NCBI GenBank assembly: GCA_010405405.1
Contig: MU004236.1
Location: 1,246,070-1,310,069 of the forward strand
Source: Microthyrium microscopicum
Taxonomy: Eukaryota; Ascomycota; Dothideomycetes; Microthyriales; Microthyriaceae
Length of the DNA: 64,000 bases
Direction of reading: 5' to 3'
Below, piece by piece: positions 10,258-20,391 of this stretch. Below the pieces are notes generated by a model. It was not told the DNA's origin and did no database searches. It saw nothing but the letters and a program-made list of their open reading frames with translations. Made by a program: the position numbers and the translations under genes. How positions within the stretch are numbered: position 1 is the first letter of the stretch; each line of letters starts with the position of its first letter.

Positions 10258-12703
10258 TCATTGGTTGAAATATGACTGGTAGTCGGCTTGGTTGAAATCG
10301 GGCATGAATCCGAGATGCTCCATAAATTCGGGTTGATTAGCCGTCCTGTACTCGGTTGATGTTATTATCGTTTCAAATCTATCTCAAGGTTCTATTCTTG
10401 CCCAGAAGAGAAACTTACCAGTCAACAGGATCTAACATGGCCAAGCTGTTGAACAACGTATCTTCCTCCGACTCATTCGTAAGAGAGTTGGTCAACGGAT
10501 TTTCTGTCCCTTGATCGTATAATGATGGTAAAATTACACCTTGCTCAACGTTGCTGCTATGGCTGAGTTGGGAATGCTGCTCAAGTTGGTATAGATATGA
10601 GGAGGTGGGTGTTTGATAAGACTTTAAGCCTGCATCAGAAAGCCGAGCAGCTGCTGGGAACGTTGTTTCTCTTACTGTTGAAGCGTTTCCAGCAATAGGA
10701 TCCTGAATAGAATTTGCAGCATGTAAAGAGATTTCAGGCACCGGATGCGGCTCGCGCCAGGTTGCTCCAATCTGACTGATCAGCTCTTTGATTTCGTATA
10801 TCAGATCGTCAACTTCAGGCTGAGTTGGCATACTCCTTGGTAAAGCCATGAACTGATTACAAAATAAAAGGTATATTTCGAATGTTGGTGGTAGTGAGAA
10901 TTGTTTCAAAATATGAATGTGCTGTACGATAACAGATATCAATTGACGTGTTTCGCTCAACAATGTTGCCGGTATTGAACCCCCACTGGAATGTAATAGA
11001 GCCTGTCGTTTAATACTCAGAGCCCCGTCCACCGCTGTATAAGCAAGGTTGAGGTTTAGGATTTGTTGTGATACCACTGTCCCTCTGTTGGTCGATTGAT
11101 TTGCGCTTATCTGACAATGAGAGGGCAGTTGTTCTTTCCAGTTCTTGAGGTTATCAGAGACTTTCCATACCTCATTCTCCACTGATAATGTATCTGAATA
11201 TTGAACAAGGTCGTTTAATATAGCCATGAGGGTCAAAAACTGATTGAAAATGCTCAACATCCTTCCAGGGCCAATGCTGAGATTTGGAAATTCTATAACA
11301 CTATTCGAGTCGACGGGCTGCCATGCCTCCCATTCTTCATTGCCGTTGACTTGCACCAGTCCAATGGATGTAAACTCCGTCCGGCTAAGGTATGGACGCC
11401 TTCTTAAATGGGCTGATATGAGAGTGTCGAGGGCGAAGCAACCGAGTACAGCGCGCCTATCACTGTCATCAATAGAGGTAGTCCTGCTATGAGGCCGTTC
11501 AAGATCTACTGGCGGAATGATAGTCAAATCAACAGCGAGATAAACCGCTTGGCCCACAAGAAGCCAAGCTGACGTCCATGATGCACGCCTTATATTGTGT
11601 AGCGCGAGAACAAGGACAGCTCTGATGTGACCAGCATCGTAAGAAGGCTGATCATGACTAACCAGACTTAGCGCGAGCGCCTCAAGTCTTGAAGGCGAAA
11701 AGGGATCCTGTTCGTTATGATCGGTAGCATCGGCTTTCCTATTCGACTGGGGGCAGGGATAGGATGAATAGGTAAACACAGCCCAAAGAAACGCATAATC
11801 TCCAGATGCCAAATGGATATGCTGATCTCGGCTGGAATTGGCTAACTCATACGCAGGTCGCAGTAGGTCGTGCTTCTGTGATATAGGAAACCAGCAGTGA
11901 GTGTTGGCGAAGTAAATATCAAGAAGTTGGCGCCAATTAGGAGGTAATTGTAGATTTTCCTTAGTTCCAGAAATTTGGTTTACTTCATGTTGCATGTCAA
12001 GGGATGGACTGAGATCAGTTATTTGATCAAGAGACATTGCCAGAGTTTGTGGCTCCGAGTTGTCCATAGTTACTGGGCCCTCGTCGTCGTAGTCAGTCAT
12101 GTCTGGTACAATATGATCGATATGAGCGGTTAGTCTGCCAGACGTGACTGACAGAGCATGAATGAGTCTATCCTCAAATCTTTTTAATAGCAAGTCGTCA
12201 TCCTCGGCAGATTCAGCAATTGCTGAAAGCCTTTCCATTTGTTTCACAACCTGGCTTTTTCTCCAAACATCAAGCAAAGACCGCGTCGATGCATTGTGTG
12301 GCTCCAGTGATGTTGTTTCTATCAGGTCCTCTTCTGCATCCAGGAGAGTTGATATCAGATCTTCGCTCCCGTTGATATGTGAGAAGACAATGCCCAGCAG
12401 TAACTCCATCGCTCGAACATATCCCGCAGGAAGCCCACGTTTCTTCGAGGATGCGTTATAAGTGCAAGAGCGTTTGGCATTAACACATTGCCGGCAAGCA
12501 GGTTGTTCGCCATCGCATCGATCTCTCCTTTTTCGGCATTGATCGCAAGCACGCGATACCCTCAAGCGCTTTTTCTGGTGCGGAAGCTCTTCGTCGGTAT
12601 TCTGTGCGCGAGCTCGGGACTTCGAGCTTTGGATGTCAACCTGAGATGCTTTGGACGGTTTTGAGGCAGAACCGGCGCCATCTCCATTGCCGCGTTGAAC
12701 CAT
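10258..12703 (-). CDS. Zn2Cys6 transcriptional activator, QutA/GaaR/TanR type
   Basis: Exon 1 is 12703-10419. A GTAAGT donor, TAAC branch and TACAG acceptor lead to a short exon 2 at 10345-10258, replacing the apparent stop and giving 790 aa. The zinc cluster has Cys53, 56, 63, 70, 73 and 80 (CX2CX6CX6CX2CX6C), followed by a KKRGLPAGY block that is characteristic of the quinate, galacturonate and tannate/gallate activators. A fungal-specific middle homology region spans about 250-600. The short last exon adds an aromatic/acidic tail (EFMEHLGFMPDF...). In this family the activator is held inactive by an AROM-derived repressor until an inducer appears. That repressor is the divergent neighbour, which makes the assignment firm at module level. 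Which of the three known systems it matches, or whether it is a fourth, cannot be settled here. Confidence 0.88.
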
Positions 12704-13678
12704 AGCCAGAGAAGTAGGCTAGCTTGAAAGAAGAATTCATGTGCAAGATAGGCTTCTCAATCAAAGCCTGGCAAAAAAACAAATTGAAAAGGTAGACTCG
12801 AAATGCAACAACCCCTTATGGCTTAGTTGTGAGAATCGGGGTCATGTTGTTACTGTTCCCGTATTGAGCAATCTAACACGCTCATCGAGGGAGAGAGGGA
12901 AATACCAGCTCAACCATGTAAAGAAAATCCGGAGCGTCCACTTATCATATCACAGTCTGCGAAGTAGTCAACTAACGCAGAGCATGGCAAGAAGAAAGAA
13001 GTTGAAGCTCTCGCGTTGCAAAGTGGATACCAAAATGAACGAGTGGGGTAACGGATCGTGATTCGTGACAGAGATCCTCCACAGTTGCAACAATGGAAGT
13101 CAAAACTACATGCCTAAGCCACTTACATCCTCGAGCCGATATCATACCCAGAATCGATCAGGGCCTTGTGTACTTACCGAGCGAGATGTGCCTTGATACC
13201 AGGCTGTAAGTAAACTACAATACCTCTTATCTTATAAAAGGGTACATGCCGTACTCGTCGGTGGTATTCTTGACCAGTATACTCTTGCGGGTCATTTTAA
13301 CATAGCCAGGGCGCAGTGAAGGTGAACACTGAGGTTGCCGCTGGGCCATCCAACCAATCTGGCCCGGAAAGACTACTTCCTTTCTTGCCCACTGCTCTCT
13401 CATTTCCTGATAGCCACCAACACTTGTGCTTAACCTCTAAGCAAGGCCCAGAAGGAAAGACTATACTCCATATCAGCAATAACTACCTGGGCTCTTGTGG
13501 ATCCGATACAATTGCGCTTGAAAACTGCCATTCTCCTCGGGGATCAAATGCTGGTCTACCTGGAGAACAGTTACTTGCTACTCCGTAGTCAATACCTCAA
13601 CAAATGCACAAGCCTGGCTAACAAGTCTCTCGTCAGAACTTCTTGACGAATCTACAAACACTTGGTTCCAATTCCCCT
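12704..13678. promoter_or_regulatory. shared divergent promoter of activator and repressor
   Basis: 975 bp separates the two start codons. A TATA-like CTTATAAAAGG lies near 13230-13242, facing the repressor gene. Short frames here (for example 12741-13061 and 13316-13588) start at no good ATG or have no motif. I found no exact 16 bp QutA/Qa-1F palindrome by eye. The head-to-head arrangement resembles qa-1F/qa-1S in Neurospora. Confidence 0.55.
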
Positions 13679-16339
13679 ATGGCTATGGCTACAAAGCGAG
13701 GTCTTGAAGACGAGCTTCCATTTCCACGTCAAGGTAGCTCTGAGACTAGGACTGCCTCGAAATCAAATATTTCACCTTCTTCTCGCAGTCGGGCCAATAG
13801 CCAAGGCATCCTATCGCAGAACGATTCCAAATTTCCACGTCCAGGAAATAACGGCAACTTGGGGCCCACATGTACAAATTCGAGCTCCTTTGCGCCAGAT
13901 GCTTCCATCGTTTTGATTGGCATTCGCGGGACAGGCAAGTCAAGTCTTGCCATCATTGCATCGTCAGCACTTGGATTTCGAGTAATTGATGCGGATCGAC
14001 ATTTCTTCCAAATTACGGGACTGTCAAGAGCTGCTTTCAACGCTAGGCATGGGGTTCGAGAATACAGGCGACGTGAATTACAGATCATGCGTTCAGTGCT
14101 ACTGGACAACCAAATAAGATGTGTCATAACCTGCGGACCGGGCTCTGTACAAGGAGAGGGTCAAAATTTGCTCGTGGAATATTCAAAAACACATCCTGTC
14201 ATTAATATATTACGAGATACAGATGAGATTCAGCGCTATCTGAGTTCATGGGATAAGAAGACTATTTCTGACTTGGTTGAGCTGACGGCTCCATCGTACA
14301 GAGCCTCGTCTGGCTTTGAATTTTACAACATTTCCGAGTCACCCTCATACGGACTGGAAGAACTCGCAGTATCCAAATATCCTCCAACTCTCACCTTGAA
14401 GAACTTACAACAAGACTTCCTCCAGTTCGTCTACAAGGTTATCAAACAGCCATCATGTAATTATGAAATTGAAGCAGGAGACCCTATCTCCTCGATTGCG
14501 CCCGAGTCCAAACAATATACCTACGCTTTAGAGATTCAGTTCTCGGCTCTGATGTCATTTGGTACCGAATTACGAGACCTGAAGTCGACAGCCGATGCCA
14601 TTGAGTTTGTGGTAGATTTGCCACTTTTTTCTCACGGCAAAAGCACATTTTGCAGCTCTGTAGCCAACAATATCAGCAGACAATTCTATCTCATTCGACG
14701 CTATACACAAATCCCCATCATCTTCCACGTCCCACCAATCAAGTCACACTTACACATAACGTCCAGAGTCATTGATGCAGACCAAATCGAGGCCGCCTAT
14801 CTAGAACTACTCCGTTTTGGGCTTCGTCTCTCCCCAGAATACCTTTCCATTGATATCACATGTAATGACCAAAGGATAAGAGATGTAATAGCTACCAGAT
14901 GCTCAACAAAGGTTATCGGACATTTCTGTGATACTGAACCCGGACCTGATGGTTGGGTTTCTCATGACCGCAAGCAAAAGCTTCGGCTGGCCGAGGAGTT
15001 GGGTTGTGATCTAGTCCGGATATGTCAGGAGGCTGCTTCCATGCTGGACAATATATCATTACAACGTTTCGTTCATGAGATCAAAACTTCAAAATTGGCC
15101 ACTCAACCCTTGATCGCATACAACACAGGCCCTTTAGGTCGCATGTCATGTTGGCAAAATCCCACACTTACTCCAGTCACGAATTCCTTACTTCGGTCAC
15201 TTGACCCAAGAGGCTCTTCGAACTGGCTACTCACCATTCAAGAAGCCCAGAACGCCCTATATGCGTCTTTCACTCTAGATAAGATGTACTTCGGCGTTCT
15301 TGGTGCAAATGTCAGCTCAAGTCTTTCCCCTGCTATGCACAACGCTGCATATCGATTCTGTGGAATGCCCCATGAATACAAGATCTTTCAGTATTCTTCA
15401 CTAAAAGAAATGGAGCACGTTTTTCGGGATCCCTATTTCGGAGGTGCAAGCATCACTGCTCCTTTCAAAAGGGAAATGACTCTGTTCGTCGACTACATGA
15501 GTGCAGAGGCACGGGTGATTGGTGCTGTGAATACATTAGTGCCTTTGAGGGCCAAGACACTTGCCTCTTTGCTGGACAGATCTCAAGCAGGGCCAATCGT
15601 TGCCTTTTACGGCGAGTGTACAGACTGGATTGGAATCCATACCTGCGCTTCTCGCAACCTCTCTCCAGTCAATACCGTCAATGAGCGCACTACTGCATTG
15701 GTGCTTGGAGCTGGGGGTATGGCTCGTGCTGCAGTGTATGCTTTGATCAGACTTGGAGTTCGAAATATCTTGATTCACAACAGAACTTTGAAGAAAGCAC
15801 AAGAAGTTGCAAATCACTTCACAGATTGGTCCTCTCGGGATGCCACGACCGGTTCAATTTCAGACTGGGATGCTTTTGTAAAGACAGTGGCGAATGGAGC
15901 CAGTCATTTTGAGCGTAGACCTGATATCGAAGTTGTCAAGTCTTTGAATGATACACCTCAATTCTCTACTTCACCAACAATTATAATATCTACACTCCCA
16001 GGGCACAATGCCGGACAATCTATCCCAATTAACAACACTATTCCTTCAAGTTGGATCTCAAGTCAGACTGGTGGAGTCGTACTTGAAGTGAGTACATCCA
16101 TAAATTGCCGTATTCTAGACTGGCTAACCGCAATTTAGCTTGCCTACACTCCTCTTCAAACACCGCTTCTGCAACAGTTTAGCGCTGAGAGTCACCGAGG
16201 CTGGATAGTTGTGAACGGTTTACAGGTTTTACCAGAGTACGGCGCTCCTCAATTCGAGCTTTTTACTGGAAGGAAGGCACCACGACAACTAATGAGTGCT
16301 GCTGCAATGTCCGGGTATGAAGAACAGCAAAATCACTGA
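13679..16339 (+). CDS. quinate-repressor-like transcriptional repressor (AROM-derived, QutR/GaaX/TanX type)
   Basis: Exons 13679-16087 and 16139-16339, with a 51 nt intron (GTGAGT donor, GCTAACC branch), give 869 aa, close to QutR and Qa-1S. The start is the first ATG. Domains in order: a Ser-rich leader; a shikimate-kinase-like domain with P-loop GIRGTGKS at 81-88; a type I dehydroquinase-like domain; and a shikimate-dehydrogenase-like domain with NAD(P)-type GAGGMA and a C-terminal QFELFTGRKAPRQLM block. By eye the dehydroquinase His is Cys417 and the Schiff-base Lys is Arg447, so that step should be dead. The dehydrogenase Lys597 and Asp649 are kept. Such proteins bind pathway intermediates and inhibit the partner activator. 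The divergent neighbour is that activator. Confidence 0.92.
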
Positions 16340-16602
16340 ATCTAGAGACTGCCCGTTCAGTCATTGCTCTAATCTGAGTCTCAAAGCCATGTTGAAGCAG
16401 CGCTAAAAAAACTGTATCTGTCTGAAAGTGCTCTAACGCGGTTAGCACATTTTCCGCTGAAAGTTAGTCCCTGTTAGAGATAAATTGTTTGATAATCAGT
16501 CATGTGAGTACTAATCTATAAATTCAAGGTTACTGCGACTATTGTATTACTCGTCATTCGAGGCAACAACTGCGCTGGATTATCAAAGAAAACAATACTG
16601 TG

Positions 16603-17363
16603 ATGATGATTGACTTACACTCACTGCCGGAAGGTTGGAGGCCTGCAGAAGACAAAGCGGTTCGAAATAACGGGCCAGATCACTTGGTCCTGGAGAGATT
16701 GAAGCTTCGCGAATTGGCTGAAGGATGGCCATGTTATCGGTAAGATTCTTATCATCTTTTTAACCTCTAATGTTAATCCGTGAAACTAGTGATGCGTGCG
16801 AATGGGAAAATTTCGCTTCTATATTTCATCCTGATGCTCATGTTTACACCACTTGGTCCGGTCGAGTTTCTTACGAAGATTTTATCAAAGTGTCTAAGAC
16901 GGGAATGGATGCTGGCGCATTCATAATGCACAGATGTCATGGCACAACGACCGACATAAACCTATCCGCGAGTCGTGCTGTAACGAAGATGAAAGCAACA
17001 ATCACTCAAAGATTTGTCATTGATGGTTGTGAAGTCGATGCTGAATGCGACTGTCGGTTTTGCTTCTTCTTTGAGAAAAGAAATGATCGATGGGGTGCAG
17101 TACTGGTTCGGCATTGGTATGAAAAGGATAAATTGATTCCAACTAATCCAGGCAAAGTACCAAAGCTGGATGAGGAGAAACTGCTCACTTATCCACCGTC
17201 ATACAAGTTTCTGGCTTATTGCCAGGAAGCCACGATGGAGGTCAAAGTTCTGAAGGATATGCCAGGTCATAGACGAAATACTGGAACAAGGAATGGAGAA
17301 AAGCACGATCTATTGTATGATATGAGCAGACGCTGGGTGGAGGGAGAGGATATTGAAGTATAA
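16603..17363 (+). CDS. SnoaL-like (NTF2-fold) protein
   Basis: Exons 16603-16739 and 16790-17363 (GTAAGA donor, CTAATG-like branch, CTAG acceptor) join in phase to 236 aa; a second ATG follows the first directly. Residues about 25-160 look like a SnoaL_4-type alpha/beta barrel: the [15 protein letters not shown] block, then YTTWSG, and a later [11 protein letters not shown] strand pair. Family members include polyketide cyclases and small-molecule isomerases or dehydratases, and many are of unknown activity. It starts 263 bp after the repressor on the same strand, so it may belong to the same aromatic module. No secretion signal is seen. The fold call is fair; the reaction is unknown. Confidence 0.8.
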
Positions 17364-17829
17364 GCTATCATGGTGAAGCAAATACAACAAAAAGAATGTC
17401 TTGCCATGTTGTTTCAAAATCAACATGAACATCTGTCTCGACATAATGGTCAGCATCTACAAGCCTAGATCACTTTCTTGATTATTGTCAAAGGTCGACT
17501 CGTAACAGTGAGTTATATGATACTTGTAAACACCACTCGTTTTGACAAGATGATTTTTCGCAATATTTTGAATAAGACTATGCAGGAGAATAGTTCTTAT
17601 ACCTTGATGTAGTTCATCATGGATATCAGGTGCATGATTGATAATAAACCCTACAATGCAATTTATGTGACATATAATTCTTCCTTTTGATTTGCGGGAG
17701 GCATATCTAATTTCCGCGCTTCTACAACGTGAGAGGTTGTCGCTTCTGTTCAACATGTTGCACAACTCCAAAAAAATTACAGAAATCGGCTAGTTGGGAC
17801 GGATTGTCTAGTATTTGATCGTAGTGAAG
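17364..17829. other. intergenic region
   Basis: A 466 bp gap holding the 3' end of the SnoaL-like gene and the promoter of the esterase. The minus-strand frame at 17457-17771 has no motif or good start context and I treat it as chance. Confidence 0.45.
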
Positions 17830-18621
17830 ATGAGAGCATCCTGGCTCTTCGGCCTTTTGGTGGCCTCAGCAAGTAAGTTGGAGAGTCCAAGGCAATATAG
17901 GGTACATGATTCATTATAGGCAGGTAACACCTTTGCTATACCAACGCAGGAAGATGTTCAAGGCTTACCAAAGGATCTCACGCTCCGAATACTGCCATTG
18001 GGAGATAGCATAACTAATGGCATGGGAAGCTCTAAAGGCGACAGCTATCGCAAAGACCTCTTCGACAAACTGACCGCTGCGGGGGCTAAAGTGGAATATC
18101 TTGGATCTCAAAAGTCTGGATCATTCTCACAAAACAGTCATGAAGGCTGGATCGGTTTCGAGATCGACAAGATATCGCAAAAAGCAGATGACCCAAAGGC
18201 ACTTGGCGCAAAACCAAACCTGGTTTTGCTACTCGCTGGTACAAATGATATTGCACATAGTCAACGAAACGGTGCACCACAGCGTCTCCAGAAACTGGCG
18301 GAGAAGATCACTACTCGGGTGCCAGGAGTTGTCTTGATCGTTGGGACCCTGCCTCCATTCGCAGCCAAATACATGCCGTCCGGCCAAGGAGGAGATTCTG
18401 CACCATGGATAAATGAGTTCAATACCGCTGCGTCAAAGATTGCGAAGAGTATGGCAGAAAAAGGGGCAAAGGTCGCCATGGCAGATTTGAGCGCAGTAAA
18501 GCTTGGAGACTTACAAGATGGCATTCACCCAAATGATGGAGGGTACAGGAAGATGTCTGCTGGCTGGTTCAAAGCTATCGAAGAAGTCGCCGCCAAGGGT
18601 TGGCTGAAAGGCTCCAGTTGA
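17830..18621 (+). CDS. secreted SGNH-hydrolase esterase, carbohydrate esterase family 3-like
   Basis: A 43 nt first exon (17830-17872) joins 17924-18621 across a 51 nt intron with GTAAGT donor and CAG acceptor; the product is 246 aa. The first exon supplies most of a signal peptide (MRASWLFGLLVASAS) with likely cleavage after the Ala near residue 19. SGNH blocks are complete: nucleophile Ser43 in LPLGDSITNG, GTND in block III, and Asp213/His216 in DGIHPND. The GYR/SYRxxL spacing and the DHEG/SHEG-like segment resemble CE3 acetylxylan esterases, which remove acetyl groups from plant-wall xylan outside the cell. It is the last gene before the RIP block. All catalytic residues are present. The substrate is an inference. 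Confidence 0.88.
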
Positions 18622-18816
18622 TACAGTCCATTTCGCGTGCAGAGCAGACCTTCTGAGAGGCTGACATCTTGTGAGACTTTAACTATAACCCAAGTCGTCA
18701 ATATCATGGATGGAACCTCAGGTAGCCAATATCAGTGCATAACACGGTTTGGGAGGTAGACATGAAACCCGATGGAGGAAATGTCTCCATTGTGCTTCGA
18801 GCTATTGTTCTCGATC

Positions 18817-18839
18817 GATGATGATGATGATGATGATGA
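18817..18839. repeat. (GAT)n microsatellite
   Basis: Seven and a half GAT units stand exactly where normal composition changes to A/T-saturated sequence. Confidence 0.85.
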
Positions 18840-20067
18840 AATTAGCTATCTAACCCAATTAGGTTTTGGCACGTATATGCTAATACGTCTAACCACATAT
18901 TACTATTTTATATAACAAATTCAAAGAAGAACTCTAGCCCCTAATACGCCCTTATCCTAAATTAATAATTCCTAATTAATAACTCCTAAGAACTTATTAA
19001 AAACTAAATAATAAAAATAATATTATAAAGATATAAATATATATGCTACTTATACTTAGCATAAGCTAATATAGGCTAAAGACTATTATACTACTAGTAT
19101 CTAATATAAGAGTTAATACTAGCTAGAATATATTTATTAATAATACTAAGATATAAGAGTCTAATACTACTAAAGTTATATTATAATACTAATATAAAAG
19201 TTAGCTATCTATTAGTTTATAAGTATTTATGCCTTAATTAATTCCTATAATTAATTTATAAATCTTCTATTCCTTTAGTTCTCTTTATTAATTATAAAGA
19301 TATAACTATCTTTATTTATAATACTACTATAACCTCTTAATTATCTATACCTATTTAAAGACTTTTATCTATCTACTAGTTCTTATCTTTATTACTATAA
19401 AGGAAGGATAAGTAAGTCCTAGATAGAGATACCTAAGTATATAGTTTATTAAGTACTACCTATCTATATAGTATTTACTATAGGAATAGTTCCTAGTACT
19501 AGATTATAAGAAAGTTATCCTCTTCTTATAACCTATAGTTATCTACTTAAGAGGAAATATCTCCCTAATTATATAGTTTACTTCCTTAGTTAAATAATAA
19601 TTAGTATATACTTAAGGTTAAATTATACTACCTTCTTCTTACGCTAAGCTTAAAGATTTACTTTCTTAGTCTAATATTCTTTAAAGGCGGCCTAATTTGT
19701 CTTATTACATTATTCTTCTTAATATATCTAAGTAGCATCTATATATCTAAGATCTTATATACTTAAAGTATCTAAAAAAAATAAAGTAGTAAGCTTAGCT
19801 AGTATAGGACTCTTTATTATTTTCTTATAACTTTTTACTCTACCTATACTTATCTATATTTTATAGCGCTATTCTAAGAAAGTAGAATAAGTATAAAGTA
19901 TATAATATAGAGTCTAATTTAAGAAACTATTATAATATTAGTAGGCTAGGCTATTAATCTTACCTATATTCTAGAAATTATAGTAAAGACTTATTTTATT
20001 AGTATAAAGCTAGACTAGGATAGTAGATAGTAAACGCTTATAGTTTTAATATAGGTTAGGTACCTAC
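18840..20067. repeat. unidentified decayed repeat left of the LTR element
   Basis: 1.2 kb of RIP-like sequence outside the LTR retrotransposon. I could not assign it to a family and found no inverted or direct counterpart on the other side of the block. Confidence 0.5.
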
Positions 20068-20072
20068 CTACT

Positions 20073-20391
20073 TATAAAGGATAGTTTAAAGCAAGGAAAA
20101 TAGATTCTAAGAACTAGTATTAAGATAAGACTAATACTTAATCTTCTAAGAGATTAAGTTTATCTCTTTACTTATACTCCTCTCTATCTTTTCTTTAGTA
20201 AGGCTATCTCTCCTTTTTATTCTTAGCTTTATTTTAGCTTCGTCTTATTATAGTAGAGAATAGATATTATCTACATTAACCTAGTAGTTTATTAATAAAA
20301 AGCCTTTCTATAATATACTATAAGAATAAAGCAAGTAAAGAAGTAGTAAAATACTTATATCTCTATAGCAAGTTTATAAAAGTCTATAATA
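20073..20391 (-). repeat. 3' LTR of the 8.77 kb element
   Basis: 319 bp direct repeat of 28524-28842, preceded by the CTACT target duplication; the differences seen are mostly transitions. Confidence 0.9.

Noticed and set aside
13316-13588. 90-residue plus-strand frame upstream of the repressor
   Set aside because: No ATG start, no splice connection in phase with the repressor, and no motif; probably promoter or leader.
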